NCBI RefSeq assembly: GCF_004135345.1
Contig: NZ_CP035495.1
Location: 2,604,001 to 2,668,000, forward strand
Length of the DNA stretch: 64,000 nucleotides
Direction of reading: 5' to 3'
Source: Xylanimonas allomyrinae
GTDB lineage: Bacteria; Actinomycetota; Actinomycetes; Actinomycetales; Cellulomonadaceae
Both the position numbers and the translations under genes were made by a program. Shown in pieces: positions 8,740 through 19,575 of this stretch. The notes under the pieces are model-generated. The model saw only the letters and a list, made by a program, of their open reading frames with translations, was not told the origin of the DNA and did no database searches. The number at the start of each line of letters is the position of its first letter. The stretch's first letter is position 1.

Positions 8740-9741
8740 ATGAGAGCAGCCCGCCTGCACGGCATCGGTGACCTGCGCGTCGGGCACGAGCCGCCGCCCT
8801 CCCCCGGCCCCGGAGAGGTGCTGGTGCGCGTCACCGCCGTCGGGCTGTGCGGCTCCGACCTGCACTGGTTCGCCGACGGCGGCATCGGCGACGCGACCCT
8901 CACCCGCCCCCTGGTGCTGGGGCACGAGCTCGGCGGCGTCATCGCCTCCGGGCCGCGCGCGGGCGAGCGCGTCGCCGTCGACCCAGCCGTGCCGTGCGGT
9001 CGCTGCGACCTGTGCGTCGAGGGCCACGGCAACCTGTGCCCGCAGGTGCGGTTCGCCGGCCACGGCGAGACCGACGGCGCGCTGCGCGAGCTCGTCGCCT
9101 GGCCCGAGGACCGGGTGCACGCCGTCCCGGACACGCTCGACGACGCCGACGTCGCCATGCTCGAACCGCTCGGCGTCGCCATCCACGCCGTCGACCTGTC
9201 GCACCCGCGCGTCGGCGGGACGGTCGTCGTCGTCGGCTGCGGGCCCATCGGGCTGTGCGCGCTCCAGGTCGCGCGGGCCGCCGGGGCGACGCGAGCCGTC
9301 GCCGTCGAACCGCTCGCGCACCGAAGGGCGGCCGCCGCCCGGTGGGCCGACGTCGTGCTCGACCCCGCCGCGGGCGGGTTCGCCGCCGCGCTGCACGACG
9401 CCGTCGGGCCCGGGGCGCACACCGTCATCGAGTGCGCCGGCAACGACGACGCCGTCGCGACCAGCGTCGCCGCCGCCCGGCCGGGTGCAACCGTCGTGCT
9501 CGCCGGCATCCCCGACGACGACCACACCGCGTTCCCCGCCGCGCACGCCCGCCGCAAGGGCCTCACGTTCCGCATGGCCCGGCGCATGAAGGAGGTCTAC
9601 CCGCGCGCGATCGACCTGGTCACCAGCGGGCGGGTCGACGTGCGCTCCCTGGTCTCGCACACGTTCACGCTCGACGACGCCGCCCGCGCCTTCGAGGTCG
9701 CGGTGGCGCGCCAAGGGCTCAAGGTCGTGGTGGCGCCGTGA
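8740..9741 (+). CDS. Zinc-dependent polyol (xylitol/sorbitol-type) dehydrogenase
   Basis: Medium-chain dehydrogenase of 333 residues expected to oxidise a sugar alcohol to a ketose with NAD+. Zinc ligands appear in GLCGSDLHWF and LGHELGG; the structural cysteine cluster is CGRCDLCVEGHGNLC; the dinucleotide fold is VVVGCGPIGLCALQ. GSDLH followed by an early glutamate pair is usual in polyol dehydrogenases. The ATG at 8740 starts at MRAARLHG; a longer frame from 8656 adds a repeat-derived Thr-Pro tail and is rejected. It overlaps the xylulokinase gene by GTGA, so the pair would convert xylitol (or D-arabitol) to xylulose and then xylulose 5-phosphate. Confidence 0.85.
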   Translation: MRAARLHGIGDLRVGHEPPPSPGPGEVLVRVTAVGLCGSDLHWFADGGIGDATLTRPLVLGHELGGVIASGPRAGERVAVDPAVPCGRCDLCVEGHGNLCPQVRFAGHGETDGALRELVAWPEDRVHAVPDTLDDADVAMLEPLGVAIHAVDLSHPRVGGTVVVVGCGPIGLCALQVARAAGATRAVAVEPLAHRRAAAARWADVVLDPAAGGFAAALHDAVGPGAHTVIECAGNDDAVATSVAAARPGATVVLAGIPDDDHTAFPAAHARRKGLTFRMARRMKEVYPRAIDLVTSGRVDVRSLVSHTFTLDDAARAFEVAVARQGLKVVVAP

Positions 9742-11360
9742 GCGGCGGCCCGCTCGTCGTCGCCGTCGACTGCTCGACGACGGCAGCCAAGGCGGTCGTC
9801 GCTGACGCGTCCGGGGCCGTCGTCGCGACGGGCGCCGCACCACTGACGACGGCGACACCCGCGCCCGGGTTCCACGAGCAGGACGCGACGGCATGGTTCG
9901 ACGCGACGCTCGCCGCGGTCGGCTCCGCCGTCGGCGCCCTGACCGGCGCCGACCGGGCGCGCGTGACGGCGATGGCGATCACCCACCAGCGCGAGTCGTT
10001 CGTGCTGCTCGACGCCGACGGCGCACCGCTGCGGCCCGCGATCCTGTGGGTCGACTCACGCGCGTCGAAGCAGATCGCGCGGCTCGGGTCGCAACCCCTG
10101 CCCGGCGGTCGGTCGGTGCACGACGTCTCGGGCAAGCCGCCCGACACGACGCCCGCGATCTACAAGCTCGCCTGGCTCGCCGAGCACGAGCCCGGCGTCG
10201 TCGCCCGCGCCGCGTACCTCGCGGACGTGCAGGCGTACCTCGCGCTGCGGCTGACGGGCCGGCTGGCGACGAGCCACGCGTCGGCGGACACCCTCGGCCT
10301 GTTCGACCTGGAGCACCTGACCTGGTCCCCCGCGCTCCTGACGGCGGCCGGGCTCGATGCTGCCGGGCTCGATGCGGCCGGGCTCGATGCTGCTGCCGGG
10401 CGTCCCCGTGTGTCACGACGAGGCGTGTCACGGGGAGAGGCCGCGACCGCCACGTCCCAGGACGCCCGCCCGGGCGGCATCGGGCTGCCCACGCTCGTCG
10501 CGGGCGGCGAGGCCATCGGGGGCCTGCTTCCCGACGTCGCCGAGCGGCTCGGGCTCGAGCCGGGCGTGACACTCGTCGCCGGCATCGGCGACGGGCAGTC
10601 GGCCGGGATCGCGCTCGGCGTCGAGGAACCGGGCGTGGCCTACCTCAACCTGGGCACGTCCATGGTGTGCGGGGTCGCGGCCGGCACCTACCTGACCAGC
10701 CCCGCGTTCCGCACGCTCGCCGGGGTGCGACCCGGCACATACATCCTGGAGACGGTGCTCAACGCGGCCGCGTACGTCGCCGACTGGGCCGCCCGGTTCG
10801 CGGGCTCCGACGTGACCACGATGGAGACGGCCGCAGCAGCGGTCCCGCCCGGAGCCGAGGGGCTGCTCGTGCTGCCCTACTGGAACGCCGCGCAGACCCC
10901 GCACTGGGACCCGCTCGCGCGCGGCGCCGTCGTCGGGTGGCACGGGCGGCACACCCCGGCACACCTGTACCGGGCCGTGCTGGAGGGCGTCGCGTTCGAG
11001 CTGCGGCTCCAGCTCGGCCTGCTGGAGGCCGCCACGGGCACGTCGGCGCGCGAGCTGCGCGCCGTCGGCGGCGGGGCGCGGTCACCGCTGTGGGCACAGG
11101 TCGTCGCATCGGTCACCGGGCGTCGCGTCCGGGTGTGCGCGGACGGCGAGGTGAGCGCCGCGGGCGCGGCGATCCAGGCTCACGCCTGGATCGCCGGACC
11201 CGCCGACGCGGGGCCGAGCCCCGTGAACCGGTTCGTCGCCGCAGGGCACGACATCGTTCCCGAGCCGGGCGACGTCGCCGTGTACGACGGGCTCTACCCG
11301 GCGTACGCGACGCTCTACCCGGCCCTGCGGGAGACGTTCGCGCGACTGTCCGGGGCCTGA
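9738..11360 (+). CDS. xylB: Xylulokinase-like FGGY carbohydrate kinase
   Basis: ATP-dependent sugar kinase (540 residues) of the FGGY family, probably phosphorylating D-xylulose. The N-terminal domain opens VVAVDCSTTAAKAVV (phosphate loop) and includes ITHQRESFVLLD and LWVDSRASKQ. The C-terminal domain has GIGDGQSAGIALG, LNLGTSMVCGV and a late AVGGGARSPLWAQVVASVTGR adenosine motif. The GTG start overlaps the dehydrogenase stop. Near residues 200-245 it carries an insert made of the tandem AGLDA repeat followed by a basic stretch derived from an inverted GTGTCACG element, not expected in the family. The kinase specificity is inferred from the neighbouring polyol dehydrogenase. Confidence 0.82.
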   Translation: MSGGPLVVAVDCSTTAAKAVVADASGAVVATGAAPLTTATPAPGFHEQDATAWFDATLAAVGSAVGALTGADRARVTAMAITHQRESFVLLDADGAPLRPAILWVDSRASKQIARLGSQPLPGGRSVHDVSGKPPDTTPAIYKLAWLAEHEPGVVARAAYLADVQAYLALRLTGRLATSHASADTLGLFDLEHLTWSPALLTAAGLDAAGLDAAGLDAAAGRPRVSRRGVSRGEAATATSQDARPGGIGLPTLVAGGEAIGGLLPDVAERLGLEPGVTLVAGIGDGQSAGIALGVEEPGVAYLNLGTSMVCGVAAGTYLTSPAFRTLAGVRPGTYILETVLNAAAYVADWAARFAGSDVTTMETAAAAVPPGAEGLLVLPYWNAAQTPHWDPLARGAVVGWHGRHTPAHLYRAVLEGVAFELRLQLGLLEAATGTSARELRAVGGGARSPLWAQVVASVTGRRVRVCADGEVSAAGAAIQAHAWIAGPADAGPSPVNRFVAAGHDIVPEPGDVAVYDGLYPAYATLYPALRETFARLSGA

Positions 11361-11366
11361 CGCCGC

Positions 11367-14030
<2,664 letters not shown>

Positions 14031-14087
14031 ACGTGCTCCGCGAGTGATCCGGGATGGGTGGCGGTTGCCTGCCGGGGCAACCATCGC

Positions 14088-14114
14088 AAAGTTGAGTCTA
14101 TTCCGCTCAACTTT
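14088..14114. promoter_or_regulatory. HAIR element (HspR operator) upstream of clpB
   Basis: Inverted repeat AAAGTTGAG-N9-CTCAACTTT. Its core TTGAGT-N7-GCTCAA matches the actinobacterial HAIR consensus CTTGAGT-N7-ACTCAAG with few mismatches. It lies 58 bases upstream of the clpB start, where HspR is known to act in actinobacteria, and 63 bases before the divergent hydrolase. Confidence 0.85.
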
Positions 14115-14176
14115 GAATGCCAACCGGGAACCCGCAGGCCAGGCCGACCTGGCAGCATGGACGCATGCACCGAGGC

Positions 14177-15132
14177 ATGAGCGACGCACCCCGCTGGCAG
14201 CCCGACGTCCTGGGCGAGGAGTTCGAGCAGCGACCGCTCCCCTGCGCGACGGCGCGCAGGCCACGCTCGTGCGCCACACCCCGTCGGTCGACGGCGACGA
14301 CGGCCCGCGCCCGGTCGCCGTGCTCTACGTCCACGGGTTCGTCGACTACTTCTTCCACCCGCACGTCGCACGCGCGCTCGCGGCCGCGGGCTACGCCTTC
14401 TACGCCGTCGACCTGCGCGGATACGGGCGGTCCCTGGCGGCGCACGCCGCCGCGGGCCACGACCCCAACCTGGTCCCGGACATCGCGCTGCACGCGCGCG
14501 ACCTGGACGCCGCGGCCGGGGCCGTGCGCGCGGCCGGGCACACGACGCTCGTGGTCCTGGCCCACTCGATGGGCGGCCTGGTGACGTCGCTCTGGGCCGC
14601 GAGCCGGCCCGGACGCGTCGATGCCCTCGTGCTCAACAGCCCGTGGTTCGACCTCAACGAGAACTGGCTGCTGCGCGGGCCCGTGACGCGGCTGGTCGAC
14701 GTCGTCGGACGCGTCGCGCCACGGCTCCCCCTCGGCGGGCTGGGCGAGCACTACGGGCGAGCGCTGCACGAGGCCTGGGGCTACGACCTCGCCTGGAAGC
14801 CGGTCGAGGGCTTCCCCGTGCGGGCCGGCTGGTTCCGGTCCGTGCGCGCGGCACAGCGGCGGCTCCGGCACGGACTCGACGTCGCGGTGCCGACGCTCGT
14901 GCTCGTCTCGGCACGGTCGGGGCCGCACCGGCACGCCCACGACGCGCTGCTGACCACCGACTCGGTGCTCGACGTCGCACACATCCGGCGCGGCGCACGG
15001 CACCTGGGGCGCGACGTGCAGCTCGTGACGGTCGAGGGCGGCGCGCACGACCTCGCACTGTCGCCGCCGCCCGCGCGCGAGGAGTACCTGCGGGCGGTCG
15101 TCGACTGGCTGGGAGCGCGCGTGCCCGCGTGA
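14177..15132 (+). CDS. Alpha/beta hydrolase, monoacylglycerol-lipase-like (one apparent frameshift)
   Basis: Serine hydrolase with [10 protein letters not shown] as oxyanion region, VDLRGYGRS, nucleophile elbow LAHSMGGL and a C-terminal VEGGAHDL carrying the catalytic His, as in monoglyceride lipase/lysophospholipase relatives. The plausible ATG at 14177 ([13 protein letters not shown]) is in a different frame from the hydrolase body. One extra C in the C4 run at 14239-14242 gives FEQRPLPLRDG and a continuous 318-residue protein. No signal peptide is seen, so it is probably cytoplasmic. The clpB HAIR element lies between the two genes, but heat control of this gene is only a possibility. Substrate unknown. 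Confidence 0.75.
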
Positions 15133-15227
15133 GGCACCGGCTCGCGCGGCGGCGTGGCGCGACACCTCACGCCGTCATGTCCGAATCCCGCTAGCCGCGA
15201 CGAGCCGCGGCAGGTCACGATGGCCGC

Positions 15228-17200
15228 ATGACCGCCACCGGGACCGACCTGTTCGCCGAGCGCTACCGCGCGATCGCCGCGCGCGACGCCCGGTTCGACG
15301 GGCAGTTCTTCACGGCCGTGCACACCACCCGGATCTACTGCAGGCCGTCGTGCCCGGCACGCACCCCGCGGCCCGAGAACGTCACGTTCTACCTCACGTC
15401 CGCCGCCGCCCACGAGGCCGGCTACCGCGCCTGCAAGCGCTGCCTGCCCGAGGCGGCACCCGGCACGCCCGCGTGGAACCTGCGCCGCGACCTCGCCGGG
15501 CGGGCCATGCGCCTGCTCGCGGACGGCGTCGTCGACCGCGAGGGCGTCGCCGGGCTCGCGGGGCGGCTCGGCTACAGCCCCCGGCACGTCCACCGGCTGC
15601 TCGTCGCCGAGCTCGGCGCCGGGCCGCTCGCGCTCGCCCGCGCGCAGCGGGCGCAGACGGCGCGGGCGCTGCTCGCCGGCACCGACCTGAGGCTCGCCGA
15701 CGTCGCCTTCGCGGCCGGGTTCGGGTCGATCCGCCAGTTCAACGACACCGTGCAGGACGTCTTCGCCACGACGCCCGGAGCGCTGCGGGGGGCGGCCACG
15801 CGGGTCCGCGCAGGGCGGCGGGGCCAGGCGGCACACGACCGGGCGGCACACAACAGGGCGGCACACGACCGGGCGGCACACGACGAGGCGGCACACGACG
15901 AGGCGGCCCGCGCCCCGGTCCCCGCACCGAACCGCGGCCCCGCACGCGACCCAGGCCCCGCACGCGGCGAGGCTCCACGCGGTGCCGGTGCGGCCGAGAG
16001 CCTGCGCGGGGCCGACGGCGGCGACGGCCTGCGCGGCCCCGACGGCGCAGACGGCCTGCAGGGCGCCGACGGCCACGACCACGGCCCGGGCCATGCGCCG
16101 GCACGCCCGGCCGACGGCGAGCGTGCGCACCCCGCGCGAGTCCTGCCCCGCGCGGAAACCACCGTGCGCCTCGCGCTCCGCCTGCCCGTGCGCGCCCCGT
16201 TCGACGCGCCCGGCATCTTCGCCTTCCTCGCGGCGCGCGCCATGGACGGCGTCGAGTCCGCATCCCTCGACCCCTCAGCGCTGCGCTACGCCCGCACGCT
16301 GACCCTGCCGCACGGCCCCGCCGCGCTGGAGGTCACGGCCACCCCGACGGTGTCGCCGGAACCGGGCCCGCGGCGCGCCGGGTGCGCCGCGACGCGGCAG
16401 GCGTGGACCCTGCGGCTGCGCGTCGAGCTCACGTCCCTCGCCGACGTCGCCGCCGCCGTCGCGCGCGCACGGCGGCTGCTCGACCTCGACGCGGACCCGG
16501 TCGCCGTCGACACCGCCCTCGCCGTCGACGCCGCGCTCGCCCCGCTGGTCGCCGCGACGCCGGGCATCCGCGTCCCCGGGGCGGTCGACCCGCACGAGCT
16601 GGTGCTGCGCGCGATCGTCGGGCAGCAGATCTCCGTCGCGGCGGCGCGCACCCACCTGAGCCGGCTCGCGGCCCGTCTCGGCACGCCGTACGCCTCGGGG
16701 TTCGCCGGTCTCACGACGCTGTTCCCCTCGCCCGCGACGATCGCCGCGGGAGTCCCCGTCGCGGACCCCGGCAGCCCCGCGGCGTCCGACCCGGACCGGC
16801 CGCTGCGCCTGCCCGCGCGCGGCGTGTCCGCCGTCGTCGGCGCCGCACGCGCCCTCGCCGACGGCACCCTCGCGGTGGACGTCGGCGCGGACCCCGAGGC
16901 GTTGCGGGCTGCGCTCACCGCCCTGCCCGGCGTCGGCCCCTGGACGGCCGCGTACGTCGCGATGCGCGTGCTCGGCGACCCGGACGCGTGGCTCGACGGC
17001 GACGTCGCCCTGCTCGCCGGGGCCGCCGCGGCGGGCGTCGCGCCCCCTGCCGGCCTGCCCGCAGGGCGACGGCACCGCGACCTCGCCGCACGCGCCGCCG
17101 CCTGGGCGCCCTGGCGCTCGTACGCCGCCATGCACCTGTGGCGTGCCGCCACCACGCCGGACGCCGCCCCGGCGCCCAGACCCGAGAGGACCCCTCATGA
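15228..17200 (+). CDS. Ada-AlkA fusion: AraC-type DNA methylation regulator plus 3-methyladenine glycosylase (apparent frameshift at end)
   Basis: Bifunctional alkylation-repair protein. Residues about 1-80 form the Ada zinc/methyl-acceptor domain ([29 protein letters not shown]; four cysteines). Residues about 85-190 are an AraC-type helix-turn-helix ([22 protein letters not shown]). A long linker has tandem RAAHD-type pentapeptides and a Gly-Ala-Asp-rich run. Residues from about 305 are the AlkA fold with [25 protein letters not shown] and the catalytic Asp segment. The frame runs past MHLWR into the next gene; one added C at 17191-17194 gives a stop overlapping the MGMT start (ATGA) and 657 residues. 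Confidence 0.83.
15828..15915 (+). repeat. In-frame 15-bp tandem repeat in the Ada-AlkA linker
   Basis: About six copies of a 15-base unit (GGCGGCACACGACCG and variants) encode [10 protein letters not shown] pentapeptides between the AraC and AlkA domains. Several units differ by single bases, as in a minisatellite. Confidence 0.85.
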
Positions 17201-18060
17201 CCGCCCGCTCCGCCACCCTCGCCACGCCCGACGGACCCTTCACCGTCGTCGTCTGCGACGACGCCGTGCTCGCGTCCGGCTGGACCGACGACGTCGCGGC
17301 GCTCGTCGCGCTCGTCCACCCGTCGCTGCGGCCGCCGTCGGTCGTTCCCGACGCCGGCACGACGGTCGGCGCAGCGGTCGGCACAGCGGTCGGCGCAGCG
17401 GTCGGCACCACGGACGACGCTGCGGTCGGAACAGCGCACGCCACCACAGCCGACGCAACGGTCGGTACCACCGGCGGCGCAGCGGTCGGCACCACGGACG
17501 AGGCTGCGGTCGGAACAACGCACGCCACCACAGCCGACGCAACGGTCGGCACCACCGTCGGCACAGCGGTCGGCACCACGGACGACGCTGAGGTCGGAAC
17601 AACGCACGCCACCACAGCCGACGCAACGGTCGGTACCACCGTCGGCCCAACGGTCGGCACCACCGTCGGCAGCACCGCCGCGAGCGCCGGCACCGACAGC
17701 CGACCCGCCCGCGACACGCTGGCCGACGCCGTCGCCGCCGTCGAGGCGTACTACGCGGGCGATCTCGCCGCGCCCGCGGCGGTCCCCGTGCGGCAGCGGT
17801 CGGGCGAGTTCCGGCAGCACGCGTGGGACGTGCTGCGCGGCGTCGAGCCGGGCGAGGTCGTCACGTACACGCAGTACGCGCAGCGGTCGGGCCGGCCGGC
17901 GGCCGTGCGCGCGGCGGCGGGGGCGTGCGCGATGAACGCGGCGGCGCTGTTCGTGCCGTGCCACCGCGTGCTGCGCACGGACGGGACCCTGGGCGGGTTC
18001 CGCTACGGGCCCGGGATCAAGAAGGCGCTGCTGGCGCGTGAGGCCGGGGCGGGCGTGTGA
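17197..18060 (+). CDS. ogt: Methylated-DNA--[protein]-cysteine S-methyltransferase with repeat insert
   Basis: Suicide repair protein removing O6-methylguanine. The C-terminal half has [37 protein letters not shown] with the acceptor cysteine in PCHR, and [15 protein letters not shown], all standard. The N-terminal half starts as in the family ([12 protein letters not shown]) but between about residues 50 and 165 carries a Thr/Ala/Gly-rich insert of VGTT-type units arranged in an 84-bp (28-residue) higher-order repeat. This makes it 287 residues instead of about 170. Its ATG overlaps the expected end of the ada-alkA gene, so the two form an alkylation-response operon probably controlled by the Ada protein itself. 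The active-site domain looks intact. Confidence 0.9.
   Translation: MTARSATLATPDGPFTVVVCDDAVLASGWTDDVAALVALVHPSLRPPSVVPDAGTTVGAAVGTAVGAAVGTTDDAAVGTAHATTADATVGTTGGAAVGTTDEAAVGTTHATTADATVGTTVGTAVGTTDDAEVGTTHATTADATVGTTVGPTVGTTVGSTAASAGTDSRPARDTLADAVAAVEAYYAGDLAAPAAVPVRQRSGEFRQHAWDVLRGVEPGEVVTYTQYAQRSGRPAAVRAAAGACAMNAAALFVPCHRVLRTDGTLGGFRYGPGIKKALLAREAGAGV
17361..17685 (+). repeat. In-frame 84-bp tandem repeat inside the MGMT gene
   Basis: Two to three near-identical 84-base units (28 codons, [25 protein letters not shown]), flanked by shorter GGTCGGCRCMRC subunits. All length changes preserve the frame. The segment lies in the linker between the N-terminal and catalytic parts. Confidence 0.9.
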
Positions 18061-18209
18061 GGTCCGCGGGCGCGCCGGACGTGCGTCGGACGCGTATCGG
18101 CGCGTCGTGGAGTCCGATGCGCGTCGCGGGAGCCTGCCAGGAGCCGCAGCGGCCCGGCGCCCCGTCGAGGGTGCACCGGTTGCCGCGTGCGTCGCGGGCC
18201 CGGGTGCCG

Positions 18210-18569
18210 CTACCGCCCCGAGCCTGACAGGTCGTCCACGTCCAGGTCCTGCGAGCGCACCTTGCCGGTGCGGAACCCGGCGCGCCCCACCATGTGCGCG
18301 GCGACCGGGCTGGTCAGGAGCTGGAACACGACCACGAGGCCGAGCAGCGTCAGCGCCGCCCCGCTGCGCAGGCGCAGCGCGACACCGGCCAGGAGCAGGA
18401 TCAGGCCCAGGACCTGCGGCTTGGTCACGGCGTGCATGCGTGCCAGCAGGTTCTCGAACCGCAGCACGCCCACCCCGGCGGAGAACGTCAGGAACGCCCC
18501 GAGCAGCAGGCAGACGGCCGCGACGACGTCGGCCACGCCCGTCCAGAACCCTGGCTCGACGTGCGTCAT
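18210..18569 (-). CDS. mnhG: Na+/H+ antiporter subunit MnhG/MrpG
   Basis: Small membrane subunit (119 residues) of the Mrp sodium/proton antiporter. Three hydrophobic segments (VADVVAAVCLLLGAFLTFSA, VLGLILLLAGVALRL, LTLLGLVVVFQLLTSP) and the family motif RFENLLARMHAVTKPQ are visible, ending in a short hydrophilic tail. It is last of six overlapping genes; its ATG overlaps the mnhF stop. The downstream 150 bases to the convergent MGMT gene show no gene. Confidence 0.9.
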   Translation of the reverse strand: MTHVEPGFWTGVADVVAAVCLLLGAFLTFSAGVGVLRFENLLARMHAVTKPQVLGLILLLAGVALRLRSGAALTLLGLVVVFQLLTSPVAAHMVGRAGFRTGKVRSQDLDVDDLSGSGR

Positions 18570-18964
18570 GGCTGTTCCTCCTCGGCGTTCTTCTTCAGCT
18601 CGGCGCTCTCGGCGCGCCGGCGTGCCGCGTCCCGGGCGTCGAGCGCGGCCTGCCGTGCGGCGTCCTCGGCGGCGACCTCCTCCGCGGTGCGGATGCGGCC
18701 TTCGCCCTCGGGCTCGACGGCGGCGAACCGGGCGATCGTCACCGACCCGACGAAGCCCACGAGCGAGAGCACCACGAGGATCGGGATCGACTCGGTGCGC
18801 CGCGACCACGCGGCCTCGACGGCGATGGCGCCGACGATCGTCGTCGTCAGCAGGTCGAAGGCGACGGTGCGGTCGAGCATCGACGGGCCTCGTTCGAGTC
18901 GCACGAGCGCGAGCACCGCCGCGGCGGCGATCATCGCCGTCGCGATCACCACGACGAGCATCAT
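18566..18964 (-). CDS. mnhF: Na+/H+ antiporter subunit MnhF/MrpF
   Basis: Membrane subunit with three helices: VVVIATAMIAAAAVLALVRL, then GPSMLDRTVAFDLLTTTIVG (conserved family segment), then ILVVLSLVGFVGSVTIARF. After residue 85 there is an unusually long acidic/basic tail rich in Ala, Glu and Arg (AAEDAARQAALDARDAARRR), making it 132 residues against about 90 in common MrpF. Overlaps both neighbours by ATGA. Confidence 0.9.
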   Translation of the reverse strand: MMLVVVIATAMIAAAAVLALVRLERGPSMLDRTVAFDLLTTTIVGAIAVEAAWSRRTESIPILVVLSLVGFVGSVTIARFAAVEPEGEGRIRTAEEVAAEDAARQAALDARDAARRRAESAELKKNAEEEQP

Positions 18965-19575
18965 GGCTGCTCCTCCTCGGGCACGGTCGCGCCGGTGGCG
19001 GGCGCCGCCTCACGCTGCAGGAGGCCGGCGCGGGCGAGGGCCGGCCGGGAGGCGAAGGCGCGCAGCACGCGTTCCTCCAGGTGGAGGGTCTGCTGGCGTA
19101 CGCCGTCCGCACCGCCCGCGGTGGCAAGGTCGAGCACGTGCAGGTAGAGCACGCAGCGCTCGGTGTCGGCCTCCACCACGAGCGACCCCGGGACCAGCGA
19201 CGACAGCTCGGCCGTCATGGCGAAGAACACGTCGGGCGCCGGGCGCAGCGGCACGGCCACCACTCCCCCGCGCGGCGCCGGCCCGGGCCGCAGCGCCGTC
19301 CACGCGACCTGGAACGACGCGACCACGAGGTCGGTCGCGAACCGGAAGGCGAGCACCGCCGCCCGCCACGGGCGGATCGTCCCGCGCACGCCCACGGGCG
19401 GCAGCGGCAGCACCGCCACGACGACGGCGCCCAGCAGCACGCCCGCGACGAACGTCCCCCAGGTGATCGTGCCCCACAGCGCGACCCACAGGACGCCCAG
19501 CAGCAGCAGCGCGGGCCACTGTGCGGCGACGCGGCGCAGCCGCCGCCGACGTCCGGGTGGGGTGAGGTCCGGCAT
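18961..19575 (-). CDS. mnhE: Na+/H+ antiporter subunit MnhE/MrpE
   Basis: 204-residue membrane subunit. Hydrophobic segments at about 17-60, then the MrpE hallmark DLVVASFQVAWTALRPG followed by MTAELSSLVPGSLVVEAD and a soluble part with YLHVLD. The start MPDLTPPG at 19575 overlaps the mnhD stop. The C-terminal tail is longer than usual and ends in acidic EEEQP. Confidence 0.9.
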   Translation of the reverse strand: MPDLTPPGRRRRLRRVAAQWPALLLLGVLWVALWGTITWGTFVAGVLLGAVVVAVLPLPPVGVRGTIRPWRAAVLAFRFATDLVVASFQVAWTALRPGPAPRGGVVAVPLRPAPDVFFAMTAELSSLVPGSLVVEADTERCVLYLHVLDLATAGGADGVRQQTLHLEERVLRAFASRPALARAGLLQREAAPATGATVPEEEQP

